This document shows, in pieces, positions 12,370 to 24,165 of a DNA stretch of 64,000 bases. Below the pieces are notes generated by a model that was not told the DNA's origin, ran no database searches, and worked only from the letters and a program-made list of their open reading frames with translations. Numbering within the stretch: position 1 is the first letter of the stretch; the number at the start of each line of letters is the position of its first letter. Position numbers and translations under genes: made by a program. Source of the DNA: Aurelia coerulea (taxonomy: Eukaryota; Cnidaria; Scyphozoa; Semaeostomeae; Ulmaridae). The stretch is from positions 12,409,896-12,473,895 of the forward strand of contig CM076957.1 of the NCBI GenBank assembly GCA_039566865.1, given 5' to 3'.

Positions 12370-12500
12370 GCCCCCTAAGGGATCTCGGGCTCCGAGTCTC
12401 CAGGGCATATTTCTATGGGCTCCGGGCTCCCAAAGGCAAAATTGCCGTGCTCCAGGGCTCCATTGCATACTTTTCAGGGCTCCAGGGCTCCACTTCTTAA
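12370..12500. repeat. GGGCTCC minisatellite, copy 1
   Basis: Imperfect units contain GGGCTCC(A/G)GGGCTCCA about every 40 bases. A related array is at 13804-13905. Frames read through it are not credible genes. Confidence 0.6.
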
Positions 12501-12782
12501 AATCAGCGAAAAAATGATTTTGTCAGTTTTAGCAAGCTGCGTAGTGCCAGACTGCACTCGTTGTTTCTTGCGCGAGAAAGTGCAGTTTGTGGTTTAAACT
12601 GGATATGCGCAACTAAAGCTGATAACAAGCACGAGTCCCCTAGAAAATACCGGATGTCTCAAAAAATGTATACAAATTTGGTTGACTCCAGCGATGTGAA
12701 TTTAGCTTTAACCAATGGCTAATCACTCTCGAAATGCTTCTCGATATTTACCTTGAACATAGATACCTCGTTTGTTGGTATT

Positions 12783-12947
12783 CAGGGACGTAGGAAGCAT
12801 CTCAAACTTTGAGGGGCACGACACTTCAAGGGCACCTTTTTCATTACTCTGAAAGAGCACTGCTTGAAAATAAAAATGGCACTTCTTTGTTTATTGCAAA
12901 ATCTTGGGGGGCACGTGTCCCCAGTGCCCCCGGTTCCTACGTCTCTG
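12783..12947. mobile_element. hAT MITE with perfect 8-bp TSD
   Basis: Ends are CAGGGACGTAGGAA and its partner TTCCTACGTCTCTG. The 8-bp direct repeat TTGGTATT flanks the element exactly (12775-12782 and 12948-12955). The 165-bp interior is non-coding. TSD length and CAG-type termini identify hAT. Confidence 0.9.
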
Positions 12948-13154
12948 TTGGTATTGGTGCTTCTTGAAAGCTCAAATTTGGGTGCACTTGCAAACCAAAG
13001 CTTTCGCCTTTTGGCCTAAGCAAATTTCTGAAGCACATTGAAATTAAGAACTGAAATTAATGAAAAATTAAGAGACTTCCCAATGGGTGATTGGGGGGGG
13101 GGGGGGGGTGAAGTGGCACAATTTCTTCTCAATTAGCTCATTTATAAGACTATT

Positions 13155-13440
13155 AATCCATCCATTTTAGCACTGTTAATTATGGAATCAGGGGATGCCT
13201 TCTATGCTAAAATATTAGATATATCTTCGAAAAAATTTTCTCACTCTCTGACTTATAGAATGACTGCCACTGTCACAAAATTATAAAAGTTTCCTAATCG
13301 CTTATGGCAAGTATGATATTGGGAGATGCATTCTGAGCCAAAGTAAAGGGCGTGGTCCCAAAGATATTCCTTTAGGCAAAACCTCATGTCAATGCCCCTT
13401 ACTTAATTTACCCTGGCTACGCCACTCCCTTGAAGGTCTG
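13155..13440 (-). repeat. Right arm of dispersed inverted repeat
   Basis: Inverted partner of 11096-11362; its outer part contains TGGCTACGCCACTCCCTTGA, a motif reminiscent of hAT-type termini. Between the arms lie the minisatellite and the hAT MITE. A G homopolymer sits at about 13093-13109. Confidence 0.55.
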
Positions 13441-13803
13441 AAAGTAGATTGATTGCGAATATCAATCTCCTTGCAACGTTATCTGTTTTTCAATTTTCAC
13501 TGCAAGTTCTGATCATTTTGCCAAGGGAAGAAATACGGTCTGACGCAATGAGCTACAAAAAGTATAAATTCCTAGCGGATAAGGATTGAAATTCTAACTG
13601 AAAGATTTCCAATCATAAAAAATGACCAGATTTCAAGAAACAATGTCTCGAAGAAACCTGGAAACTTCATAAATTCATTTCAAAGTTGATGTTGAGATCT
13701 ACTAACAAGCTCAAATAGTTTCACACATTATTCGTATAGTTTTCGTAATTAAATGTTGTCCGTGTTTTGCTTGGCCTTCACAAATAAAATTGTTTGAGAT
13801 AAA

Positions 13804-13905
13804 GGGCTCCTCATGGAGAAAACGATGGGCTCCAGTGCTCCACTATGGAAATCGTTTGGGCTCCGGGCTCCATGCTGTCCAAATGATGGGCTCCAGTGCT
13901 CCAAG
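13804..13905. repeat. GGGCTCC minisatellite, copy 2
   Basis: Three units of GGGCTCCAGTGCTCCA or GGGCTCCGGGCTCCA type, about 40 bases apart, related to 12370-12500. Frames crossing it on both strands are repeat artefacts. Confidence 0.6.
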
Positions 13906-14344
13906 GACCCCCCCTTTGGAGGCCTCGAGGATGATGGCTGCAAATTTGCAAGGAAAAGGACGAAGGTAAGATCTCTGAATGCAATTCTCTTTGATAAAGC
14001 AGCAATATTGAAGTATTCCGCTGAAAGCTTAGAAGAAATTGGAATCTTTTTAAGTAGATCTACAAACTAAGGCACCTGTATGTGCCAATAAGGCAAAATA
14101 TGGCTGTTTGAAGCAGAAGCATTTGAGGTAAACTTAGGCCTTATAATCATATGAAGGTCTACAATGATAAGTTTGGCTGGATGCCAGATTCTTTCATTTC
14201 AAAATGTTTTCCAATTATTAATTAATTAATTAATTAAGGAAAATTTGATAGCATTTTAAGTTGATCTAAAGGGCGTGGCTGCAAAACATTTTCCCTGGGG
14301 AGTACCCCCGGATCCCCTGGTTTTCCGCTCGCTTCGCTCGCCTT
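13906..14344. other. Unassigned stretch with (TTAA)n
   Basis: No gene is seen. A short AATT/TTAA microsatellite lies at about 14216-14236, and the sequence GCTCGCTTCGCTCGCC near 14326-14341 can fold into a short hairpin. Confidence 0.4.
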
Positions 14345-15130
14345 CGGTCTCATCATGGGAACTCACTCAAAAATCGGGCTAGATCCATCCCTGTGACTGT
14401 TTGAATCCATGTATCAAGGCCTGCTTCTTCTTTTGCAAAAAGCTTCAAGTCATCCATGTAGAGCATATAGTTGATTTTGTCTTTCCGTTCTTGCACTTTC
14501 TAAGGATCAGAGTAACTGGAATCAGAGCTATGACAAATATCAATGGAGAGAAGGAGTCTCCCTGAAAAAGTCTTCTTCGCATATCAACTTCTGCAAGAGT
14601 TTCTCTTCCAGAAGACAATTTTACTTTCGAAGATTTCATCGAATTTTCTACTGGACATGATACATTGCCAGCTACTTTCAGCATTGGTAAACATTCCATG
14701 ATCCAAGAATGAGGCACCATGTCAAATGCCTTACGGTAGTTAATCCAACCCATAGCGATATTCTTCCTCTTTGACTTTACTTCACTCCATATCTTTTTAT
14801 CTATAAAAAGTACATTATTTTCACCCCTAGATCCTCTTCGGCATCCTTTTGTTCCTCCGGTAGCATTTCTCTTTCTTCCAATGATGGATACACCTTTTCT
14901 GTGATCATACCCGTCAATGTCTTCCACATTAAGGGAGACATGTTATCGGGTGATAGGTGCTGGCAATATTTCCTTTGGTGACGTCTTTCTGTATAAGAAC
15001 TATTCTCCCTATTGTCATCTAGTCTAGCGCCTCACCTATCACAAGGCATTCATTCGACCTTGCAGCCATTTGAGCATGAAATGCTGAAAATTTCTTCTAC
15101 CAGAACCCATGACCGCCATCCGACCCAGTT
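14345..15130 (-). pseudogene. RLE-type LINE reverse transcriptase core fragment
   Basis: Reading the minus strand gives, in order, a finger segment with YHPITCLPLMWKTLTGM, then INYRKAFDMVPHSWIMECL, QGDSFSPLIFVIALIPVTL and YMDDLKLFAKEEAGLDTW. These are RT blocks including the YMDD catalytic motif. The style matches the other RLE-type LINE pieces here (C-termini at 44190-44660 and 20860-21046). Frameshifts split it. It is probably the continuation of the 5' part at 19160-20697, with three other LINE fragments between them. Confidence 0.75.
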
Positions 15131-15149
15131 GCTTTTTAGTTTGTCAATC

Positions 15150-16715
15150 AATTTTTTTATTTTTCATTTTAAATTATTTATACACGAAATCCCTTCAGCT
15201 CTAATACTACATAAATAAAAGTTTTACAAAATTAATACCATACACATATGAAAAAGACTTAGAAGGACAAGTCCGGAGCCGGTACGACCGACGACAAAAC
15301 ACAAGACAAAACCGCCACGAATGACGCATGACACATCCCCCCACTGCCCACCCTCTCCCCGCGAAATCACTCACCCAAATAAGCAACGCCCATCCGAACA
15401 CGCAACCCCACAAGGAGAAGGCGAAAAATAGCGGAAAAAAGCACCACACATCACCCACAGCAGCACCATCCCGCATCCCGTCATCAATCACACCAACCCC
15501 GGACCCGTCCTTTAAAATGGCATTGCTGATCTTCCAGGGAGTCGTGTTTTAATTGGCTTTCAGCTCATCAAGTGTGTTTTAGTTGTTTTCTGAATTGGCA
15601 CAAGGTAGGAAGCTCCCTAATACTTATAGGGATTTCATTCCAGACCTTAAGAGCTGAGTAGGAAAATCCTTCTTTGGCATACTCCAGATTGTACCTCGGA
15701 ATCTAAAGATCTCCACAGAATCGCGTGGATTTTCGTTGGAATTTGTTCCAGAGATTTTCCGGCCAGAGTCTGTTCATGATCTTAAATGCCATAACGGCAC
15801 GATCAAACATGACAAGTTGCTCAACATGAAGGAAATTATTTGACCATTCTTCTTTAATCCTGGACGATTCGATCATGGAGACGGCTCTGTCTTGAAGACG
15901 TTGAAGGGATTCCTTTTTTGAATTTGAGAGGCTACCCCAAATAACAACTGCATATCGCATGTGACTTTCTACGAGAGCACGATAAACATTGCTTAACTGA
16001 GATTGTGGGAGGATGTTTTTCAACTTTTTTAAAGATGCAAGACCTCCATGAACTTTGCCTTGACAGTTTTCAATTGTTCTTCCCAGTTGAGCCCTTCATC
16101 TACAATGACTCCAAGTGATTTGGTTTTTTCACTCGTTTAATATCTGAGCCATTAAGTCTCAATGTTTCATGTATCTCGACTTTATTAGTTCTACGAGGGT
16201 GTCCAATTATCATATACTCTTTTTTTTGAGGATTGGCACTTAATTTATTTAACCTCATATATTCAGAAATATGGGTCAATTCCTCTTGAGCGTTATGAAC
16301 TAGTTCTTCAATATTCATAGATGTTAAGGTCACATGAGTATCATCAGCGTACATACCCGCCTTAGAAACTTTCCTAAATTTTTTAAAGTCATTTAGGTAT
16401 ATTATGAAGAGAAGTGGGCCAAGACAGGAACCCTGGGGGATACCACATGTAACTGTCCTAGGCCTTGACTCATAACCGTTGGCGGCACAGTGCTGCCTTC
16501 TGTTTTCGAGGTATGATTTAAACCATTCTCCGGAGAGTTCTCGAATACCGTATTTTCTCAGTTTTTCTAACAAAATCTTATGGTCAACGGTATCGAATGC
16601 CTTTTTGAGATCGAGGAATATTGCTAGATTAAATTGCTTGTTGTCAATATTCTCATACCAATAGTCAGTACTATCAATCAATGATGTTATTGTTGAACAA
16701 ATTGAAGGTTGCTGC
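15150..16715 (-). pseudogene. 5'-truncated EEP-LINE with a hyperedited-looking MITE in its 3' UTR
   Basis: The minus frame 16726-16100 carries RT motifs FLDLKKAFDTVDH, CGIPQGSCLGPLLF and MYADDTHVTL. The frame 16023-15703 continues the thumb/connection region (SRIKEEWSNNF, AFKIMNRLWPENLW). A frameshift separates the two. The 3' UTR runs to about 15150 and ends in an A/T-rich stretch like the one at 38330. The foldback at 15265-15510 lies inside this 3' UTR, so it would be transcribed within the LINE RNA. The 5' end stops inside the RT at about 16715, where it meets a plus-strand LINE head to head. Confidence 0.75.
15265..15510. mobile_element. Foldback MITE copy with pervasive T-to-C changes
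   Basis: Homologous to 8773-9226: the first ten bases are the same and the right arm aligns base for base. In the right arm (about 120 bases) I count about 25 T-to-C differences and only 3 of other kinds. The left arm shows the same direction. Because both arms changed T to C on the plus strand, the arms no longer pair fully, whereas those of 8773-9226 do. Remaining Ts are almost all followed by C. Arms are about 120 bases with almost no loop. Confidence 0.85.
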
Positions 16716-18870
16716 AGTAAAGGCAAAATCTGAGCTACTTATGAGTGCCTACAGACAAATGCGATGCAAGGCCAATAATTTGAACTCTAAAATGAAAAGA
16801 GAATATTTTTCAAATAAGATTCAGTCTTGTGCTGGGGACACTAAGGAAACATGGAAGACTATAAACCAGTTGGTGAATAAAAGGTCCAAAACTACAGAAA
16901 TCTTGTCTATTAAAAATGGCGAGGATAAAATTACTAACCCCCAAGAAATAGCTGACACTATGAATATTTTTTTCTGCAATGTGGGGAAGAACCTTAGCGA
17001 AAATATACCTAACAAAGAAAACCCTCTTCTAAATGGTGATTATGGTGAAGGAAAGACTGATTCTACTTTTCTCTTTAAGCCTATTACCACTGAAGAGGTT
17101 ATAAAAGCATGTTCCAAGATCAAAAAATCAAATGGTTCTGGCACTGATCGCATTTCTAGTCACTTTCTTAAAGTAGGTATTGAGATTTTGGCTCCTTCGC
17201 TTGCCCAACTCTTCACATTGTCTCTGTCCGTCGGCTGCTTCCCTGACAACTGGAAAACTGCTAACGTAGCTCCAATTTTTAAGCAGGGCTCAAAAGATGA
17301 TAGGTCAAATTATAGGCCTATATCGGTGCTACCTGTTGTCTCTCGTTTATTTGAGAAGCTTGTTTATAACCAGCTGTAGGATTACCTTGACAAAGACAAG
17401 CTGATTGCTCTGATCAGTCAGGTTTTCGGGCCCTTCATTCGGTTCTCACGTCTCTGTTAAAGTGCACGAACGACTGGTACTTAAACATTGATAAAGGTAA
17501 ATACACAGCTGTCGTTTACATAGACCTCAAGAAAGCTTTTGACACAGCTGACCACGATATTCCTAAGGAAGCTTAACTTCTTTGGCTTGAAAGGAAAAGA
17601 ACTTGGCTGGTTTCGCTCATATCTCACCAGTAGACGACAATGCTATAAGGTGAATGGGCGAATTTCCGCTACAGACAGTATAACTTGTGGTGTACCACAA
17701 GGTTCATGTCTTGGACCACTTCTCTTTCTGGTCTATATTAACGATCTTCCTTGTTGTTTGAAAAATGCCCTTGTATCCATGTATGCAGATGACACAAGCA
17801 TTTACTATGCCTCTGAATCTGTTTCGGAAATTAATCAAGCAGTTAATGCTGACTTAGAAGCTTTGAAAGGATGGCTTGAAGGGAATAAGTTGTCTTTAAA
17901 CGTTGCAAAGACAGAAGCAATGATTATAGGGAGTAATGGTAAGCTGCGAAAAATTGACTCTGTTGATTCAACCAAACCACACGTTAAGATTGGTTCCGAG
18001 GATATCAAGTTGGTAAAGGAGGTCAAATACCTTGGTGTTCAGGTTGACCATCAACTTAAATGGACATCTCAATTGGCCCTAACAACTAATAAGATCTCTA
18101 GAGGTATTGGTGTGTTTCGTTATGCCAAGCAGTACCTTCCTATTTCAACTGTCAAGACAATGTAGAAGAGTTTAGTGGAGCCTTACTTTAGATATTGCTG
18201 TCCTGTCTGGGGAAATGCTGGGGTGACTGCCATTGAAAAATTGCAGAAACTTCAAAATCGGGCTGCAAAACTCGTAACCAACAGTCCTTTTGATGCTACT
18301 GCTTTACCAGTTATTCGGGCGCTTAAATGGCCGACTGTCAGGGAGCTTATTGATTTTGAAGCTCAGAAAATGGTCTTTAAATCCCTTAATGGGGACGTGC
18401 CTTCTTATATGAAAGACATGTTCACGAGAGTCAACAACTCTACCAGTCGTTCTCTTAGAAACGCCGAAGTCAATCTCAGGTTGCCATTGTTAAAATCGGC
18501 AGAGGGGGGCAGAAATGTTTTGCGTACCGAGGCGCCAAGCTTTGGAACAGTCTTGGCCCTGAGATCAGAAATACTTCAACCCTGAGAGCGTTTAAAAAGA
18601 AGGTGCAACCATGAATTTCTCACCAATTCTTTTCTGTTTTCTTTCATTTATTTATGACAATTTGTAATTAGTTTAGGTTTAGGTTTAGGTTTTATAGCAA
18701 ATTTCGTTTTTATTGTAAATTAGTAGTTATTTGTAAGTTTTTAGCATGGCCCCCTGTAAATCAATTATTATTATTGAGGGGCTACCATGGGTAAAAAAGA
18801 TAAAATGAATGAAATGAAATGAAATGAAATGAAAAATGAAATGAACAAAGTTTTGAAAAGCTGATTGACA
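16715..18870 (+). pseudogene. EEP-LINE RT copy with (ATGAA)n tail
   Basis: Frames 16681-17379, 17539-18165 and 18175-18585 together give a pre-RT domain, SNYRPISVLPVVSRLFEKL, CGVPQGSCLGPLLFLVYI, MYADDTSIYY, a thumb with LGVQVDHQLKW, and the tail LQKLQNRAAKLVTNSPFDAT. In-frame stops and frameshifts (for example an extra GG near 18507 compared with the copy at 45720) make it inactive. The 3' UTR contains three TTTAGG-like units and ends in (ATGAA)n at about 18801-18845. It is 5'-truncated at nearly the same place as its relative at 38320-40375 and lies next to a minus-strand LINE. Confidence 0.8.
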
Positions 18871-19155
18871 CATTGTTAGAACCTTATTTGCCTTGAGGTA
18901 TTCATAGACTTGATCATGCACGAGAACACAGCGATCACCGAGATAGGCCTATAGTTGTTAGCACCGCTTTTAGAACCTGATTTGAAAACAGGGGTGACCC
19001 TCGCCAGTTTCCAGATGTCAGGGAAAATACCCTTCCGTAAAGAAGAGTTGAGAAACATTTTCAACGGTTTTTATATGAGATCCGCTGCGTCCTTTATCAG
19101 CATTGTCGGAATCTTATCAGGCCCTGGTGCCTTGCCATTTTTTAATAGTCAAATC
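18855..19155 (-). pseudogene. LINE RT finger-domain fragment
   Basis: The minus frame 19064-18876 contains LRKGIFPDIWKLARVTPVF followed by KSGANNYRPISVIAVF, the RT finger region of an EEP-type LINE. Both ends are truncated. It adjoins the (ATGAA)n tail of the plus-strand LINE on one side and an RLE-LINE on the other. Confidence 0.65.
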
Positions 19156-19159
19156 TTCC

Positions 19160-20697
19160 TGCTTTAATAGTCAAATTCAATATTCAAATCTTCCTGTTGT
19201 TTTACATTGCAAAGCTCTTCTCTTAAATCCTTTAACCATTTTGCATCGCTTCGATGTTCTTTCGGGTTATCCCAGATATCACTCCAGATCCTTTTGACCT
19301 TCTCTCCATTTGGTCTCCCTTCTTTACTGCCGCTCATTTGTCCATTCAATTGTTTGTAAAATCCTCCTTCATTGTTTTGAAGGGTACAGTTTTCATCGTA
19401 TTGATTATTCCTGTTTTGGTATCTTTTCAGCTTTCCATCTTTGGCTATCATTCTTTGCCTTATTGTCTCCAATACTGTACTTTTCCCCTCTATATTTAGT
19501 TAATATTTTCATTCCAATCTATCAACATATTTCGTTTCGCCGTTTTATTTTCATTCAATGCTTTTATTCTGCTGTAATTCTGATTCAGCTCCTTGAGTTG
19601 TTGCTCTAATCGATGCTCCCAAGCGGGTTTTCATTTCTTCGCTTTTTTCTTAAACATGTTCCGCTTTTCTGTAACAAAAATAGGAACAGCATAAATCAAA
19701 AAATTAATTTTTGTCATTTCATCTGTCTGTATGTTTTGTAAAAGCTTGTTGAAATTTTGCCCTCTTTTATTCAGTTTACTTTTATCAACCGCTTGCATTG
19801 ATGCTAAACTTTCCCCATTTAATCTCATCTAGACTGCCTGCAAGCACTTTTTCATTGTCAGTTAAACTTTCTCCACTGATCATGCATAGTGTTTGTCTGA
19901 TTGTCAGTGCTGTTTGCTCCCTGGGCATCATTTTCATTTGCTGACTGTAGATTGACTGAAGATACCTGGTCCTGGATGCTAGCGATGTCTAAATTAATAT
20001 CAGTGCCAGTATCATTTCTCCTTGATTGCTCTCTGTTTTCTTCTCTTTCCTGCTGGATGTTCCCATATTCTATTCTTCGGATAATCTCTTCCAGTTCTAA
20101 ATCTGCTAGCCAACCGTTTTTTCTTATTTGATTACATTGATCAACCAGACGCTCTTCCGTTATAATAAACATCCCCATTCCCTCTACAGATCTAATCTTC
20201 GTTTCCTGTACCTTCGATGGCTTGGAACACTCCTGTAATAACACTCCATCACGAACATATTTTCCTTTTCTTCCTTATTCCTGTTCTGGCAGTAGCTTGA
20301 TGTCGACCGGGCCTGTGCTGCTCTTGCACAGGACACCTGCCGTGCGAGAAATCTTCACCATTGTTGGTTCCATTGACGCAGTTGTTTCTTATCTGGTTTG
20401 AAAATACTACACATAAGTATAAGAGTATTGAGTTTTAGGTTAAACAACCACCCGTGTTTTTCTTCGAGACACCATCTCTAGTGGGGCTGCCAACCAAGAC
20501 TGAAGAGTCCCCCCCCCCACCCATGAGAAAGACTAGTCCCCACCGGACGCCTACCTGGTATTTATTGGTCTCAAGGAGAGCTAACCGGCACTACACCTTG
20601 CTCAAGGGTTACCTGGAGGTAGTTGTGGCAAAGGGTAACCTCATTCTCCCACGTCGAAACTCCACAACCGGATGCAGTTTATAGTCATGCCTAGGAA
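19160..20697 (-). pseudogene. RLE-type LINE, 5' UTR and N-terminal region
   Basis: The minus-strand order is a 5' UTR (20697-20440) shared with 36497-36225, then a broken N-terminal ORF. The ORF includes ITEERLVDQCNQIRKNGWL (compare ITEQRLADQSRAIRTNGWL at 35.9 kb) and then an Asp/Asn-rich segment. Further on, frame 19472-19164 has WSDIWDNPKEHRSDAKWL, a pre-RT block. Frameshifts occur near the start. The 5' end abuts an ATT/ATC microsatellite. It probably continues at 15130-14345 after other insertions. Confidence 0.7.
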
Positions 20698-20699
20698 CA

Positions 20700-20815
20700 A
20701 AATATTATTATCATCATCATCATCATTATTATTAATCTTTTATTATTAGATTCCTCTCTTTTATTATTATTATTACTATTATTGTTGCTATTATTATTAT
20801 TTTTATTTCATATTT
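20700..20815. repeat. ATT/ATC microsatellite
   Basis: Interrupted TTA/TCA triplets mark the junction between the 3' tail of one minus-strand RLE-LINE (ending about 20815) and the 5' end of the next (20697). It looks like a microsatellite used as an insertion target. Confidence 0.7.
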
Positions 20816-21046
20816 TCTGCTTTAAGCACTGGCAGTTCTCATCGCCGAATTTACATCCCAAGGGAGCTGGTCAAAAACCCATGACCAAGCGTCCCTTGGG
20901 GTCATTCTCTTTCAGTACCCAAGTACTTTTCTCAATATCTTGGCTGTTCCTAATAATGTCGTCTTCTGTAGAATTGCTGTATTCATTGTGATATCCAGTT
21001 TTTGTAGCCATTCATCCAGTTTCTTGGTCATACTTCCGATTGCACC
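20816..21046 (-). pseudogene. RLE-LINE C-terminus and 3' UTR (partner of 32101-33110)
   Basis: The minus strand from 21046 reads VGAIGSMTKKLDEWLQKLDI and then a segment ending in LLGTAKILRKVLGY and a stop. This is the conserved end of the same LINE family seen at 44590-44659. Joining across the 9-bp repeat GATTGCACC (21038-21046 and 32101-32109) restores the frame with the piece ending at 32101, so one LINE was split by the element at 21047-32100. Confidence 0.85.
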
Positions 21047-21097
21047 CAAGGAGGATAAGCTGTGCTTCCCACAATGCAACGCACTTTACTTCGAGAT

Positions 21098-21840
21098 GGA
21101 ATCGGAGGACAGAAGCAATGGCGGCGAAACCGAGGAAGCCATCGATACGTTTTGTACCCGCAACACATTAACGTAAAGGGGAACGAGCAGTTACGTATTG
21201 AGTGATTAACTTTGTTTTGTCTGCTATTATCAATAAATACATGAAAATGTAACTTAATGGACACGGGCCTAAGGTAATCCAATCCTTGAAAATGGGCAAC
21301 AGTTTTTGGCTCTGTTTGGCTTAACGTACGGGGACTTAAGGTTATCCTCTCGTTTCAAGTAAGATTAATACTCAATGATGCTACAATTTCTTAAGTCCCC
21401 TTAAGTCCCCACGATAAAGTAATTTTTTCGAACTTTGAAATTTGGCATTTTTGGTGATCTTTTGTTCGTGATTATGCCTGTTTGACTGATTTGAAGAAAA
21501 CTGCAGCAACATAATGCTGCTTGAAAAGCTGTCTCTTATCGCTGGCCTCGTGATGTAAGATCTAGGACATTTCTAAACAGTTTTTGTCAGAAGTTACACA
21601 CTTTTATTAAATCTGTTATCAACATCAAACTCTGAAAAATTATTTGCAGGAAGAGGAAGATACTGCTGGTGCCAAGTTTCACATCAACTCCAAGTGATTC
21701 AATGGAGAAAAATAAGATGGTAAAGATCATTGGTATACCACTCGCCCATCAGTCCAACACAAAGAAACGAACAGCCCTCCAGTTCCAGAAGATAACTATG
21801 CTATGTAGAACTTGTAAATCATGGTACTTTAAATTGTAAG
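21098..21840 (+). CDS. Unrecognised short two-exon gene inside the 11-kb element
   Basis: An ATG at 21098 opens a frame beginning MESEDRSNGGETEEAIDTF. A GT donor (21174, AC|GTAAAG) and a TTTGCAG acceptor before 21651 keep the frame and extend it with a Lys/Arg/Ser/Thr-rich segment and CRTCKSWYFKL before a stop near 21839. I recognise no domain. The ATG lies only about 50 bases inside the TIR. It may be a captured host exon or the start of a longer spliced gene. Confidence 0.35.
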
Positions 21841-22915
21841 CAAGGGAGAGTTGCAGAGCCAGGCAGTGATATTAAAGTGGTATCAAGTAAAAATCTTCAA
21901 GCTGGGATGGGGGTTAATAGGTGCACACAGACATTTTATTGCCTTTTTGATTGGGAGGCACCCCGCATCCCTCCCCTAGCCCTACCACTGATACATCATC
22001 TTGAGACAAATTATACTTTCAAAAGAGCTGACATCATTGTGAGTAGGGTCTATATCTACAATATAGTTAGCAAATATTTCCTTTGCTCTTTGCATAAAAA
22101 AACACAGGAGATAGAGTTGATAATTGGAAGTCACCCATGTTCAGAGATACCCATTGTATTGTGTAGCAGCACATACAATCTGACTGGCAGCACACTTGCA
22201 CATTTGACTCATTAGCAAATGCTCATATTACAAGAATTTTCCACTGCTAAAACCTGCAGCCTGAACGTTCTTTGCTTTATGGGTATTCAAGAAATCAATG
22301 TGAATCTATTCAACAGTTGTCCACTAATGAAAAAGGCAGTAGTATGCGTGATCATTCGCAAGTAAAATGCTACACTTTAATTGCTAAAGAGCCTACAGTT
22401 TTTTTCTAACAAATATTGTCATATTATTTTCTTTGCTATTGATTAGAAATATGCTTTAGTTTATGATCTTTCATGAATAAATATTCTGAGTATACAGTAG
22501 TTATCTAACCTGAAAATTATTGTTTATTGAAAATTGATATACTGATGATCTTCTTTCTCATTGTTGCTCCAAATTCTAATGAATCTTATTTTTCAAAATT
22601 TTGCACAGGTTGCTAATGCAGCACTTGATAGAAGAAGTAAGTTCCCAATTTCAAACTGGTATAAGTCAGTCTTGCAAAAGCTAGATTTTCCACAGTGTCA
22701 GACAAAAAAATGTCAGGCTAGGCCATAGTAAAACATTTTAAATTTTTGCCTCATTCAGATTTTATGTGTTGGATATGTGCAACTTGCTTCCTTTTGAAAT
22801 CCCTATTGTAAATAAGGCAAAATTGTAGTAGTTGGATTAATTGTAGAAGTTTTGTTTGATTTGAACTGATACCTTGTGAGAAGCACACAGGCAAACAAAT
22901 GTAGCTTAAGTTTAA
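21841..22915. other. Unassigned A+T-rich part of the 11-kb element
   Basis: No supported gene. A possible acceptor-exon-donor pattern (GCACAG|GTTGCTAATGCAGC near 22610) could be a small exon but is too short to judge. Confidence 0.3.
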
Positions 22916-22922
22916 TTCAGTT

Positions 22923-22962
22923 GATTTTGTTTGTTTTTGTTTGTTTGTTTGTTTGTTTGTTA
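22923..22962. repeat. (TTTG)n microsatellite, LINE 3' tail
   Basis: Ten or so TTTG units; on the minus strand this is an (ACAA)n tail at the end of the CR1-like LINE. Confidence 0.8.
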
Positions 22963-24165
22963 TCTTATTTTTATTCGATTTTTTACACCCAGCTATACAT
23001 ATACCGGGTGAGTCAGAAAAAAGTTCCCACTTTCGACAGGCCAGGATAAATCACACACTAGGCCAATTCTAGTTGTTTCTGTATTAATATTTTTTCAATA
23101 CCCTATATTATTCAGGGTTATTTTTTGTAGATATTTCGGACACCAATTTATCGATATATGAACGATTTCTTGACATTTTTTGGCCTGCAGACTGCCCAAA
23201 AAGATAAAAAAACAGTGATCAAATTTCTTACTGATTGAGCTTGGCAGAACAAAGGGAGTGCTCTTCGAAATGACTAGGGAATTTGGAAATGGATTACGTA
23301 CAATCTGTCGCACGAGCGGTCGTTCAATGATTGCGCAAGTTTAATGTCATTTTTATTAACACAAAGACTCTCAGTTGCTTTATCATTTCTTTGAAATTAT
23401 ACTTGATAGCTAATGTAAATTAATGCATGTTGGGAATTGAAAAATATTTCAAACAAGCGTGTAGATTTAGGACTTTGTGACGCGAAGACCTGCTAGCCGC
23501 TCGTTATTTTAACTATTCTTGACGCATTCAAGCCTTTCATTCAAGGCGCCTAACAAGTGAAGTTCTTCCTTGAAGCATTTCAAGAACATTTCGCTTTATT
23601 GAAGCGTTATTTGCTCTCATTTATCCCTCATTTATACTCGAGTTCACTTTCTGTTTTGATATTCCTGTCGGCCTAGTAGCGGCAAATATCACGTAGGCCA
23701 AACTTGGCCAGTACAAGTTTTTTTTATAAGAAACTGGTTTATAAGAAACTAAGTACTACGATGACTAAAATTTAATGAAACTCTGGCACTGTTGCGTGTG
23801 TAAACATAAAGTTTTGACTGCCAAAATTAGCAACTGTTTGCCTTTATGTGCATATGGCTTATTAGTGGTGACAATATCAATGCAAAAAAGGACAGCCTTT
23901 TGTTGAAAAGAAGGCTCAACTTCGAACCAGAACGCAATTTTAGACCCCAAAAATAAGAAACTAACCAAGAAACTTTTAACACTAAAAAACCGAAATTTTC
24001 ATGCGAAATTAAGAAACTTCTAATACTATGTGCTGATCAAAGTTTCTTAAAAAAAAAACGTGTAGCAACTTTTGAAAACGATACTTCTCTAGATTGGGCA
24101 GCGAGAAGCGGAGGGGCACAACTGATTTTACTGTAGAAAAAACGGATGAAAAGCTGGGTAAAGGG

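Noticed and set aside
14445..14927. Host reverse transcriptase or telomerase gene
   Set aside because: RT blocks match the RLE-LINE family and the frame is broken.
18675..18700. TTTAGG repeats as an interstitial telomere
   Set aside because: Only three units, found in the same place in another copy of the LINE (45045), so it is part of the LINE 3' UTR.
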